DNA from: Clostridium nigeriense
GTDB taxonomy: Bacteria; Bacillota; Clostridia; Clostridiales; Clostridiaceae
DNA: 64,000 nucleotides
Direction of reading: 5' to 3'
Assembly (NCBI RefSeq): GCF_900086595.1
Contig: NZ_LT575472.1
Location: 1,046,451 to 1,110,450, forward strand
Of this stretch, positions 26,992 through 34,623 are shown piece after piece. Numbering within the stretch: position 1 is the first letter of the stretch; each line of letters opens with the position of its first letter. The translations under genes and the position numbers were made by a program. Under the pieces are notes generated by a model. The model ran no database searches, was not told where the DNA came from, and worked only from the letters and a program-made list of their open reading frames with translations.

Positions 26992-28416
26992 ATGACAAAT
27001 TTAGAGTTAGCTAAGGCTATTGTTAAATTAATTGGTGGTAAGGAAAATGTTATAAAAACAGCAAATTGTATGACAAGGCTTAGACTTACATTAAAAGATA
27101 CCTCTACAGTAAATATTGATAGTTTAAAAAATATAGAAGGAGTACTTGGGGTTATCGAAAATGGAAACTATCTTCAAGTGGTGTTAGGACCAGGTAAAGC
27201 TAAGAAAGTTACAGATATATGTGTTGAAGAGCTAGGGTTACCTAGAGATGGCATTGTAACTGAAGGGTGGAAGGAAAATAAAGAAGCAATTAAAGCTAGC
27301 CAAAAAGAAAATAAATTTAAAAAATTAGTAAATACAATTGCTAATATATTTATTCCTTTAATTCCGGCAATTATTGCAGCAGGCATATTTAATGGATTAG
27401 GTAGTTTAATATCTACATTGCAAGGACAAGGAACATTACCAGCAGAAGGAATTTGGAAAGCAATTCAATTAATGTTTGCATTAATAGGTGGAGGATTTTT
27501 ATCATATTTTGCAATTTATACAGGGATCAATTCAGCAAAACAATTTGGAGCAACAGAAGCTTTAGGTGGTATGCTTGGTGCTATTTCAATTAGTGCTAAT
27601 ATAAATGCACTAGCTACAATGTTAGGATTATTTAATGAGGAAATTCCATTAAATTCTATTTTAACAACAGGAAAAGGTGGTATTATAGGTGTTATTTTTG
27701 GTGTTTATATTCTTGCAAAAATAGAAAAATCAATACGTAAGAAAATACCAGATGTTCTAGATTTAATTTTAACTCCATTATTAACTTTACTCATAACAGG
27801 AATTATTTTTGTATTTATTATAATGCCAGTAGCTGGCTTCTTATCTGATGGATTAGTTTCAGTATTAAGTGTGATTATTAATTCTTCAAACCCTATAGTT
27901 AGTGTAATAAGTGGTTATTTATTATCAGCTTTATTTTTGCCAATGGTTTTATTTGGATTACATCATGGGTTAATACCTATTTATGCAGTTCAATTAGAAG
28001 CTATGGGAGGAGTTTCGTTATTCCCAGTTCTAGCAATGGCTGGTGCTGGACAAGTTGGTGCAGCAATTGCTATTTATTTTATAGCTAGAAAAGTTAAGAA
28101 TACAAGATTACAAAAAGTTATCACAGGTGCATTGCCAGCAGGGTTCTTAGGAGTTGGGGAACCATTAATTTATGGAGTTACACTTCCTATGTTTAAACCA
28201 TTTATTACAGCTGGACTAGGAGCAGGCTTTGGTGGAGCATATGTTATGTTAACACATGTATTAGCTACTGCATGGGGGCCTTCAGGATTAGTTGCTATAC
28301 CAATAATGCAACCAAGTAGCATGTTGAATTATTTTATTGGATTACTTGTAGCTTATATTGGAGGTTTTATAATAACTTATTTTGCTATAAAAGAATCGGA
28401 TGTTAAAAATGCATAA
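26992..28416 (+). CDS. PTS EIIBC component, glucose/sucrose/MurNAc superfamily
   Basis: Sugar phosphotransferase permease of 474 aa. The EIIB domain (1-80) has the phosphorylated Cys26 in NCMTRLRLTL. The EIIC domain (about 105-470) has around ten membrane helices with HHGLIPIYAVQL and GVGEPLIYGVTLP, resembling sucrose, trehalose and N-acetylmuramate permeases. No EIIA domain is fused, so a separate glucose-type EIIA must donate phosphate. No hydrolase follows, only a decayed HAD-type phosphatase gene, so the substrate is open. Good GAGGAG upstream of the ATG. Confidence 0.88.
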   Translation: MTNLELAKAIVKLIGGKENVIKTANCMTRLRLTLKDTSTVNIDSLKNIEGVLGVIENGNYLQVVLGPGKAKKVTDICVEELGLPRDGIVTEGWKENKEAIKASQKENKFKKLVNTIANIFIPLIPAIIAAGIFNGLGSLISTLQGQGTLPAEGIWKAIQLMFALIGGGFLSYFAIYTGINSAKQFGATEALGGMLGAISISANINALATMLGLFNEEIPLNSILTTGKGGIIGVIFGVYILAKIEKSIRKKIPDVLDLILTPLLTLLITGIIFVFIIMPVAGFLSDGLVSVLSVIINSSNPIVSVISGYLLSALFLPMVLFGLHHGLIPIYAVQLEAMGGVSLFPVLAMAGAGQVGAAIAIYFIARKVKNTRLQKVITGALPAGFLGVGEPLIYGVTLPMFKPFITAGLGAGFGGAYVMLTHVLATAWGPSGLVAIPIMQPSSMLNYFIGLLVAYIGGFIITYFAIKESDVKNA

Positions 28417-28430
28417 TTAAATTAAATAAC

Positions 28431-28487
28431 AGGGCTTATATTTTAGGATTTAACTCCAAAATCAAATATAAGTCCTATTTTTTTATA
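28431..28487 (+). terminator. Intrinsic terminator after the PTS gene
   Basis: AGGGCTTATATTT pairs with AAATATAAGTCCT (one G-U) across a loop of about 20 bases, followed by ATTTTTTT. Confidence 0.85.
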
Positions 28488-28534
28488 AGAAGTTATTATA
28501 CAATATAGAGAGAAAAATTTCTGGAGGAAGAAGT

Positions 28535-28661
28535 ATGGAAAATTGGAACTAGTAATATTTGATTGGATGGATTAATTTTTGATAGAGAAAAATTATCTTA
28601 TGCTTCTTGGGTTGAAGTTTGAAAAAAGTTTAATAATGAAATTGAAAATATAAATTCATAA
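28535..28661 (+). pseudogene. Remnant of a HAD-superfamily phosphatase / beta-phosphoglucomutase gene
   Basis: GGAGGAAG and an ATG at 28535 open a frame that stops after five codons. Joining three frames recovers a continuous HAD N-terminus: ME-x-LELVIFD, then LDGLIFDREKLSYASWVEV, then an in-frame TGA where Trp is expected, then KKFNNEIENI. Two single-base losses (near 28541 and 28563) and one nonsense change explain the breakage. The DxDG nucleophile motif of HAD enzymes is still readable, but only about 42 residues remain. Position right after a PTS permease suggests the lost enzyme once processed its sugar phosphate. Confidence 0.72.
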
Positions 28662-28699
28662 AATAAGTATAGCTTATAGAGGTGAAAGGTGGTGAGTTT

Positions 28700-28741
28700 A
28701 TGCTAGCGCATAATTTTAATATATTATGTGTGATAGCATAA
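28700..28741 (+). CDS. 13-codon upstream ORF ahead of the NdpA-like gene
   Basis: AAAGGTGG at 28685-28692 is well spaced for the ATG at 28700. The ORF (MLAHNFNILCVIA) stops six bases before the NdpA-like start, which itself lacks a Shine-Dalgarno. Within it TTATGCTA...GCATAAT pairs with ATTATG...TAGCATAA, so the whole mini-ORF folds as a hairpin. Translation of the downstream gene may depend on reinitiation or on this hairpin bringing the distant Shine-Dalgarno close. Inferred from arrangement only. Confidence 0.45.
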   Translation: MLAHNFNILCVIA

Positions 28742-28747
28742 ATTTAT

Positions 28748-29788
28748 ATGGAGTACATAAATGATATAAATATACAAGAGGCTATAATTCATATAGTAGA
28801 TTCAAATGCTGATGAACCTGTATTAAATGAATATAGTCTTGAACTAAATGAAGATATTTATAAATTTATACATAGACATATTGAAAAATGTTTTAAGGAT
28901 GAGGAGTTAAAGTATGCAATATTTAATCCTGAAAGAAATATTGTAAAGGAATCAGTACAAGATTATTTAAATGGAATAGATAATAATTTAATTGGACTAT
29001 CCCAAGAGCTTGCAAGGCAGTTATTTATTATAATGAAGGGAAATTTAAATATTCCTTCTTGTGATCTAATTATAGTATCTTTAGTTACTGACCAAGGACC
29101 TATGATTGGAATATTAAAGATGGATTATGTGAAAAATTTTACTCATAAAGTAGATTTTGTTGAAAATAAAATAGGAATAGATATAGTTCCTCAATCAGCA
29201 GGTCTTCCTGCAAGTAGTCAAAGAATACAAAAAGCTGCTTTCATAAAACCAATAAGAGAAAATCAAAGATTTGATCTTATGGTAATAGATAAACAAAGGA
29301 AGAGCAAAGATGAAGAAGAGTATGGCGCAAATTATTTTATAAGTAATTTTTTAGGGTGCTCAATTATTAGTAATGAAAGAGATATGACAAAAACCTTTTT
29401 AAAAGCTGCAGAAAATTGGACTAGAAGCAATATTGTTGAAGATGCAGATAAAGCAGAAAGAATAAGAACAGCAGTTAAATCTAAACTAAAAGAGGAGGAG
29501 AAGATAAATATAGATGAACTTTCCAATGAACTTTTTAAGGAAGAGCCACAAGTAAAAAATGATTTTTCTAATTTTGTTAAAAGTCATGGTCTTGAAGATG
29601 AAATTGCAATAGATAAACAATGGGTTGAGAAAAAGTTGAAAAGAGTTAGATTAAAGATAGATAAGGATATTGATTTGTACATTAATGAAGAAGCTTATCA
29701 TGATAGTAGTAGATTTGAGATTCAAAGAAATGGTGATGGGAGTATAAACATGATAATAAAACATGTTATAAACTACTTAGAAAAATAG
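28748..29788 (+). CDS. Nucleoid-associated protein, NdpA/YejK family
   Basis: 346 aa, resembling the 37-kDa nucleoid-associated protein family over its length, with the start EYINDINIQEAIIHIVD and a central block VDFVENKIGIDIVPQSAG. In enterobacteria the family member binds the nucleoid, but its role is poorly known. No membrane segment. The ATG at 28748 has no recognisable Shine-Dalgarno; a 13-codon ORF with a good one lies just upstream. Ends at a terminator. Confidence 0.8.
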   Translation: MEYINDINIQEAIIHIVDSNADEPVLNEYSLELNEDIYKFIHRHIEKCFKDEELKYAIFNPERNIVKESVQDYLNGIDNNLIGLSQELARQLFIIMKGNLNIPSCDLIIVSLVTDQGPMIGILKMDYVKNFTHKVDFVENKIGIDIVPQSAGLPASSQRIQKAAFIKPIRENQRFDLMVIDKQRKSKDEEEYGANYFISNFLGCSIISNERDMTKTFLKAAENWTRSNIVEDADKAERIRTAVKSKLKEEEKINIDELSNELFKEEPQVKNDFSNFVKSHGLEDEIAIDKQWVEKKLKRVRLKIDKDIDLYINEEAYHDSSRFEIQRNGDGSINMIIKHVINYLEK

Positions 29789-29816
29789 ATTGAAAGTTTA
29801 TTAAAGGAAATTTATA

Positions 29817-29873
29817 TAGGATAAATATTTTGTTAGATTATTTAATTAACATAATATTTATCCTATTTTTTTA
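29817..29873 (+). terminator. Intrinsic terminator after the NdpA-like gene
   Basis: TAGGATAAATATT pairs with AATATTTATCCTA, 13 bp, followed by TTTTTTTAT. Confidence 0.85.
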
Positions 29874-30007
29874 TAATTTTTCTAATAAATTAGACCTATT
29901 TTATTATATCTAAATATTAAAATAGGTTTAATTTACAAAGTAATTAATATTTATCAATAAATAATAAAAAATATTAATTAGGAATTTATAATAAATAATA
30001 ATTAATA

Positions 30008-30037
30008 TTGACAAAGATATTAGAAAAGGTTTACTAT
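30008..30037 (+). promoter_or_regulatory. Candidate promoter of the first CoA-transferase gene
   Basis: TTGACA (30008-30013), 18-base spacer, TACTAT. The spacer/-10 segment GAAAAGGTTTAC (30023-30034) is identical, at the same distance from TTGACA, to that of the promoter at 32633. The remaining gap since the NdpA terminator is AT-rich without an ORF, and no TGTAAG-N3-TTACTT site is present. Confidence 0.55.
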
Positions 30038-30131
30038 TTATTCATATAATACACATTTATAACAAATATTAGGGTAGATTATTCATGGTTATACATTATT
30101 TTGTAGAGCTATGACTTTAGGGAGGATTAAT

Positions 30132-31454
30132 ATGGGAGAAAAAAATTTATCAAAAGGAAAGTATATAACTATTGATGAAGCTTTAGGATTAATTAAGACT
30201 GGAGATGTAATAGTAACGGGTTTAGGAGGGGCTGAACCAAGAGATATATTAAGAAATCTTCATAAAATTTCTGAAAGAGTAAAAGATGTAACGGTAACTA
30301 CGTGTTTACCATTGGAGCCAGCAGAATATTTTATGAATGAAGCATATAAAAATTCCTTTAATATGGATGGTTGGTTTTATACAGGGCCTATGAGAAAGGC
30401 ACAAAAAAATGGGAATATATCTCTTATACCAAATCATCTTCATTTAACAGCTTTTAAGAGACAGTTCCATAAAAAGACTAATATATATATGGGAACAGCT
30501 ACACTTCCAGATAAACATGGGTATTTATCTCTTTCTTTAAGCAATATTTATGAAAAGAGAATATTAAAGGAAGCAGACTTGGTTATATTAGAAATAAATA
30601 AAAATTATCCAAGAACTTTAGGAGATGTAGAAATTCATATAAGTGATGTAGATTATGTTGTTGAAACAGATTATGATGTGCCTGTACTTCCAGATGTAGA
30701 GCCAAATGAAAAAGATTTGTTAATTGGAAAGTATGTAGCAGATAGAATCAATGATGGGGATTGTATTCAATTAGGAATAGGTGGAATACCTAATGCAGTT
30801 GCAGCTTCTTTAATGGGAAAGAAGGATTTAGGAATTCACACAGAAATGTTTACTACAGGAATGATGAAGCTAGTAAAAGCAGGAGTAGCAACAGGAAAGA
30901 AAAAGAACTTTAACAACGGTAAGCACGTTGCAGGATTTGCCTTAGGTACGAAAGAACTATATGATTTCTTAGATGATAATCCATCAATTATGATGATGGA
31001 TGGATATTGGACAAATGATCCTTATGTAATAGCACAAAATGATAACCAAGTATCTATCAATACTACATTAGAAGTTGATTTAACCGGACAATGTGCTTCT
31101 GAATCCTTAGGACCAATTCAATTTAGCGCTACTGGTGGACAAGCAGATACAGCAATAGGTTCTCAAATGTCCAAAAATGGTCGCTCATTTATTACACTAT
31201 ATTCCACTGCAATGGTTAAAAATAAAGAAACTGGAGAGAAAGAAGAAATTTCTAAAATAGTTCCTTTTTTAAAACAAGGAGCTGCAGTAAGTTTATCCAG
31301 AAATGACGTAGATATGGTTGTAACAGAATATGGAGTTGCAGAACTTAGAGGAACAACTATTAGGGAAAGAGTTGAAAGATTAATAAAGATAGCTCATCCA
31401 AAGTTTAGGGAAGAACTATTAATACAAGCTAAAGAATTAGGAATAATATATTAG
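30132..31454 (+). CDS. Acetyl-CoA hydrolase/transferase family CoA-transferase, copy 1
   Basis: 440 aa, two-domain class I CoA-transferase of the butyrate/4-hydroxybutyrate/acetate type. It would move CoA between acetyl-CoA and a small carboxylic acid in the cytoplasm. The active-site Glu lies in LTGQCASESLG, and GIGGIPNAVAASL is the glycine-rich CoA site. Upstream in-frame codons to 30111 exist, but GGAGGA fixes the ATG at 30132. A close paralogue lies at 38.5 kb; both are followed by an alpha/beta hydrolase. Transcribed alone, ending in a terminator. Confidence 0.88.
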   Translation: MGEKNLSKGKYITIDEALGLIKTGDVIVTGLGGAEPRDILRNLHKISERVKDVTVTTCLPLEPAEYFMNEAYKNSFNMDGWFYTGPMRKAQKNGNISLIPNHLHLTAFKRQFHKKTNIYMGTATLPDKHGYLSLSLSNIYEKRILKEADLVILEINKNYPRTLGDVEIHISDVDYVVETDYDVPVLPDVEPNEKDLLIGKYVADRINDGDCIQLGIGGIPNAVAASLMGKKDLGIHTEMFTTGMMKLVKAGVATGKKKNFNNGKHVAGFALGTKELYDFLDDNPSIMMMDGYWTNDPYVIAQNDNQVSINTTLEVDLTGQCASESLGPIQFSATGGQADTAIGSQMSKNGRSFITLYSTAMVKNKETGEKEEISKIVPFLKQGAAVSLSRNDVDMVVTEYGVAELRGTTIRERVERLIKIAHPKFREELLIQAKELGIIY

Positions 31455-31465
31455 AAATAAATAGT

Positions 31466-31511
31466 ACAAGCGATAGGCTAAAGAATTATTTAGATTATCG
31501 CTTGTTTTTTA
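31466..31511 (+). terminator. Intrinsic terminator after CoA-transferase 1
   Basis: ACAAGCGATA pairs with TATCGCTTGT, 10 bp, followed by TTTTTT. Confidence 0.85.
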
Positions 31512-31525
31512 TTTAAAAGATTATA

Positions 31526-31554
31526 TTGTAAATACATGGAAAATAAAATATAAT
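31526..31554 (+). promoter_or_regulatory. Promoter of alpha/beta hydrolase 1
   Basis: TTGTAA (31526-31531), 17-base spacer, TATAAT (31549-31554); the predicted start, about 31561, coincides with the operator. Confidence 0.75.
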
Positions 31555-31559
31555 ATTAA

Positions 31560-31574
31560 TGTAAGCGATTACTT
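31560..31574 (+). promoter_or_regulatory. TGTAAG-N3-TTACTT operator, site A (predicted TetR site)
   Basis: TGTAAGCGATTACTT with the inner palindrome GTAA-N4-TTAC, directly downstream of a -10 box. The same 15-bp pattern occurs before the KAS III-liv operon, the TetR gene and the fabG operon. Confidence 0.68.
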
Positions 31575-31589
31575 TAGTGGGAGGGTGTT

Positions 31590-32477
31590 ATGGTTAATTT
31601 TAATAATTTGAAAAGTGTAACTTTATCTAATGGTGAAACATTAACATATAGGGAGGAAGGTTTAGGAAATAAGGTTATATTATTAATTCATGGTAATATG
31701 TCATCTTCTAAACATTGGGATATACTTGTAGATAAAATAAAAAATAAATTTAAAATTATTGCTGTGGATATGAGAGGATTTGGAGGATCAAGCTACAATA
31801 AGCCTATTAACTCATTAAATGATTTTGCAAAGGATATTGAAGAGTTTTTAAATATTATAAATATAGAAAACTGTTCAGTAATTGGATGGTCTACTGGAGG
31901 AGGAGTTGCATTAGAATTAGCTGCTAATATAAGTGAGAAAATAGAAAAAGTTGTTTTGTTAGAATCAGTAGGAATTAAAGGATATCCAATAGCTAAAAAA
32001 GACAAAAATGGTTTGCCTACAAATGAATTATTAAAGACAAAAGAAGAAATAGCAGAGGATCCAATACAAGTTAAACCAGTCTTAGAAGCTTTAAAAACAA
32101 ATAATAAAGAGTTTTATAGAACTTTATGGAATGCCGCAATTTATACACATAACAAACCAGCAGATGATTTATATGAAGAGTATCTTGAGGATATGTTAAC
32201 TCAAAGAAATTTAGTAGATGTTGATTATGCACTAGCTACATTTAATATGACAAATGAAAATAATGGTGTTAATGATGGAAGTAATAAATACAATCTTGTA
32301 AAAGCACCAGTGTTGATATTACAAGGTGATAGAGATTATGTAGTTCCTATGAGTATGGCAGAGGAAACAAATAAATATATTAAAAATTCTAAAGTAATAG
32401 TTCTTAAGGATTCTGGTCATTCACCTATGATTGATTCAATGAGTCAACTATTAGATGAATTAAATAAATTTCTATAA
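31590..32477 (+). CDS. Alpha/beta hydrolase 1
   Basis: 295 aa, cytoplasmic alpha/beta-fold hydrolase. Oxyanion-hole motif LIHGNMSSSKHWD, nucleophile Ser in GWSTGGGVALEL, acid in LQGDRDYVVP and catalytic His in KDSGHSPM. GGGAGGG precedes the ATG. Own promoter with a predicted TetR operator. The family covers esterases, lactonases and C-C hydrolases; with CoA-transferases and an importer nearby it may cleave an imported ester, oligoester or diketone. Its partner at 39.9 kb is only distantly similar. Confidence 0.85.
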   Translation: MVNFNNLKSVTLSNGETLTYREEGLGNKVILLIHGNMSSSKHWDILVDKIKNKFKIIAVDMRGFGGSSYNKPINSLNDFAKDIEEFLNIINIENCSVIGWSTGGGVALELAANISEKIEKVVLLESVGIKGYPIAKKDKNGLPTNELLKTKEEIAEDPIQVKPVLEALKTNNKEFYRTLWNAAIYTHNKPADDLYEEYLEDMLTQRNLVDVDYALATFNMTNENNGVNDGSNKYNLVKAPVLILQGDRDYVVPMSMAEETNKYIKNSKVIVLKDSGHSPMIDSMSQLLDELNKFL

Positions 32478-32486
32478 AATTTTAAC

Positions 32487-32524
32487 GGATATTTACATAA
32501 TATAGTTGTAAATATCCTTTTTTA
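32487..32524 (+). terminator. Intrinsic terminator after hydrolase 1
   Basis: GGATATTTACA pairs with TGTAAATATCC, 11 bp, 9-base loop, followed by TTTTTT. Confidence 0.88.
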
Positions 32525-32632
32525 CAATAAATACTAATTTATGAAATTTATAATAGAGAAAATGATTTTTTACTAATAGAGTTAAGAAAAAAATACTATT
32601 TTCAGAATATTTTAATTAATAAAAATATTTTA

Positions 32633-32662
32633 TTGACAGGCAAACAGGAAAAGGTTTACAAT
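32633..32662 (+). promoter_or_regulatory. Promoter of the KAS III-liv operon
   Basis: TTGACA (32633-32638), 18-base spacer, TACAAT (32657-32662). Contains GAAAAGGTTTAC (32648-32659), shared with the CoA-transferase 1 promoter. An operator follows about nine bases after the -10. Confidence 0.68.
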
Positions 32663-32670
32663 CAAGATGA

Positions 32671-32685
32671 AAGTAAATACTTACA
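32671..32685 (-). promoter_or_regulatory. TGTAAG-N3-TTACTT operator, site B (predicted TetR site)
   Basis: On the minus strand TGTAAGTATTTACTT. It lies just after the predicted start of the KAS III-liv transcript, a position that would block transcription when bound. Confidence 0.68.
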
Positions 32686-32712
32686 TACTAAAAGGATTAG
32701 GAGGTAAATAAT

Positions 32713-33732
32713 ATGACTAATGTTGGAGTAGTAGGATTAGGACTATATATACCAAAAAGTAAAATGACCGCAAAGGAAATTTCAGAAGCCACAAATGGAA
32801 TATGGAGTGAAGAAGCAATTATTAAAAAATTAGGAATAGTTGAAAAAACTATCCCAGGAGAAGATGATGGTACCCAAGAAATGGGAGTTAGAGCAGCTTT
32901 AGATGCATTAAAAGATGCAAATATGAATCCGGAAGAAATAGATGTGATTTTATGTATGGGTGAAGAATGGAAGGAGTATCCTTTAACTACATCAGCTTTA
33001 TATATTCAAGGGAAAATTGGAGCTGTAAATGCATGGGGAATTGATGTACAAAATAGATGTTGTACTACTGTATCAGCTATAAAAATGGCTAAAGATATGC
33101 TAATTGCAGATGAAGATATAAATGTAATAATGATTGTTGGTGGATATAGAAATGGGGATTTCGTAGATTATAGTGATCCAAATATGTCTATGATGTTTAA
33201 TTTATCAGCAGGAGGAGGAGCTATAATTTTAAAGAAAAATACTAATAAAAATCTTGTGTTGGGGTCTTATATAAAAGCTAATGGAGATTTTTCAAGAGAT
33301 GCAGGAGTTGAAATAGGAGGAATAGCAAATCCTTTTAATAAGGAAAATATAGAAGAAGGATATAAGTCTTTAAGACTTATGAATGCAAAACATATGAAGG
33401 ATGGGTTAAATTCTATATCTATGCCTAATTGGTTTGAGTGTATAGATAAATCTTTAGAAAAATCGGGATTAAGGAGAGAAGATATAGATTACTTAGCTGT
33501 ATTACATTTTAAAAAATCTATGCATGATTATATGTTAAAAGAATTAGGGCTTACTGAAAATCAAGCAATTTATTTATCAAACTATGGACATATGGGACAA
33601 GTAGATCAAATACTTTCATTAAAACTTGCCCTAGAAGAAGAAAAAGTTAAAGATGGATCTGTAGTGCTTATGATAGCTGCTGGTATTGGATATGTATGGT
33701 CTGCTAACGTTATTAAATGGGGAGAGTGTTGA
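32713..33732 (+). CDS. KAS III / HMG-CoA-synthase-like condensing enzyme
   Basis: 339 aa, thiolase-fold enzyme of the FabH/HMG-CoA synthase branch. C116 in DVQNRCCTTVSA aligns with the acylated Cys of FabH, VLHFKKSM and SNYGHMGQVD occupy the His and Asn positions. Such enzymes form or split carbon-carbon bonds between acyl-CoA/acyl-ACP units. No ACP or fatty-acid genes surround it; instead it heads a transporter operon with CoA-transferase and hydrolase genes, so a catabolic or acyl-CoA role is more likely than fatty-acid initiation (inference). Strong AGGAGG upstream. Five bases before livH. Confidence 0.78.
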   Translation: MTNVGVVGLGLYIPKSKMTAKEISEATNGIWSEEAIIKKLGIVEKTIPGEDDGTQEMGVRAALDALKDANMNPEEIDVILCMGEEWKEYPLTTSALYIQGKIGAVNAWGIDVQNRCCTTVSAIKMAKDMLIADEDINVIMIVGGYRNGDFVDYSDPNMSMMFNLSAGGGAIILKKNTNKNLVLGSYIKANGDFSRDAGVEIGGIANPFNKENIEEGYKSLRLMNAKHMKDGLNSISMPNWFECIDKSLEKSGLRREDIDYLAVLHFKKSMHDYMLKELGLTENQAIYLSNYGHMGQVDQILSLKLALEEEKVKDGSVVLMIAAGIGYVWSANVIKWGEC

Positions 33733-33736
33733 AAGA

Positions 33737-34612
33737 GTGGATACTTTTTTTCAAATATTATTTAGTAGTTTAGAAACAGGTAGTGTATATGCTTTAGCAG
33801 CTTTAGGGATAATAATAATTTTTAGAACTAGTAGAACTACAAACTTTGCTCAAGGGTCAATAGGAATGTTTAATGCCTTTGCAGCTACATTTGCTTTAAT
33901 GCATTTTGGGCTTCCATCATGGGCAGCTGCAATAGTAGGAATGGTTGCAGCATTTTTATCAGGGGTTTTAGTTGATTTAGTAATAATAAGACGAGCTAAA
34001 AAAACATCTCCAGTAGCAAAGCAAATTATAACTTTTGGAGTTATAATGCTTTTTTTAGGGGTAGCACCAATGATATTTGGGTCAACTCCATTAAATTTTC
34101 CAAAGTTCATTGAAACAGGAGCTATCGATATATTTGGAGCTTCAATATCCTATAATGCTCTATTAAATATAACAATTGGATTAATCATAATGGGAATTCT
34201 ATTTTATTTCTTACAAAATACAAAATGGGGACTGGCAGTTAGAGTTACTGCTTCAAATGAGGAAACAGCAAGGCTTATGGGAGTTCCAACTTCCCTTGTA
34301 ACTATGGGAGCTTGGGCAATAGCAGCAGCACTTGGAACCTTATCAGCTTTAATGCTTGCACCAGCTATAACAGTAAACGTTTCTATGATGGATAATGTTC
34401 AAACTAATGCTCTTATAGCTTGTGTATTAGGTGGATTCCAAACATTCTATGGACCTGTAATAGGAGCTTATATAATTGGATTAGGAAGAAATATTTTAAT
34501 GTATTATGTTTCATCTACATGGGGAGAACCTCTACTATTTACACTAATACTGTTATTTATAGTTTTAAGACCAAATGGAATAATAGGAAAGAAAATAATA
34601 AAGAAGGTTTAG
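33737..34612 (+). CDS. livH: Branched-chain-amino-acid-type ABC permease (LivH family)
   Basis: 291 aa, about eight membrane helices, with the LivH start VYALAALGIIIIFRTS...NFAQGSIGMF and the EAA-like loop EETARLMGVP. The frame is open upstream to 33686 inside the condensing-enzyme gene, but the GTG at 33737, five bases after that gene's stop, gives the normal family length; GGGGAG is upstream. The family transports branched-chain amino acids but also urea, amides and small carboxylates, so the symbol denotes family, not proven substrate. Confidence 0.86.
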   Translation: MDTFFQILFSSLETGSVYALAALGIIIIFRTSRTTNFAQGSIGMFNAFAATFALMHFGLPSWAAAIVGMVAAFLSGVLVDLVIIRRAKKTSPVAKQIITFGVIMLFLGVAPMIFGSTPLNFPKFIETGAIDIFGASISYNALLNITIGLIIMGILFYFLQNTKWGLAVRVTASNEETARLMGVPTSLVTMGAWAIAAALGTLSALMLAPAITVNVSMMDNVQTNALIACVLGGFQTFYGPVIGAYIIGLGRNILMYYVSSTWGEPLLFTLILLFIVLRPNGIIGKKIIKKV

Positions 34613-34623
34613 GAGGAATGAAG

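Noticed and set aside
34420..34623. 200-base upstream extension of the livM frame within livH
   Set aside because: The encoded residues are not membrane-like in the LivM way and AGGAGG marks the ATG at 34624.
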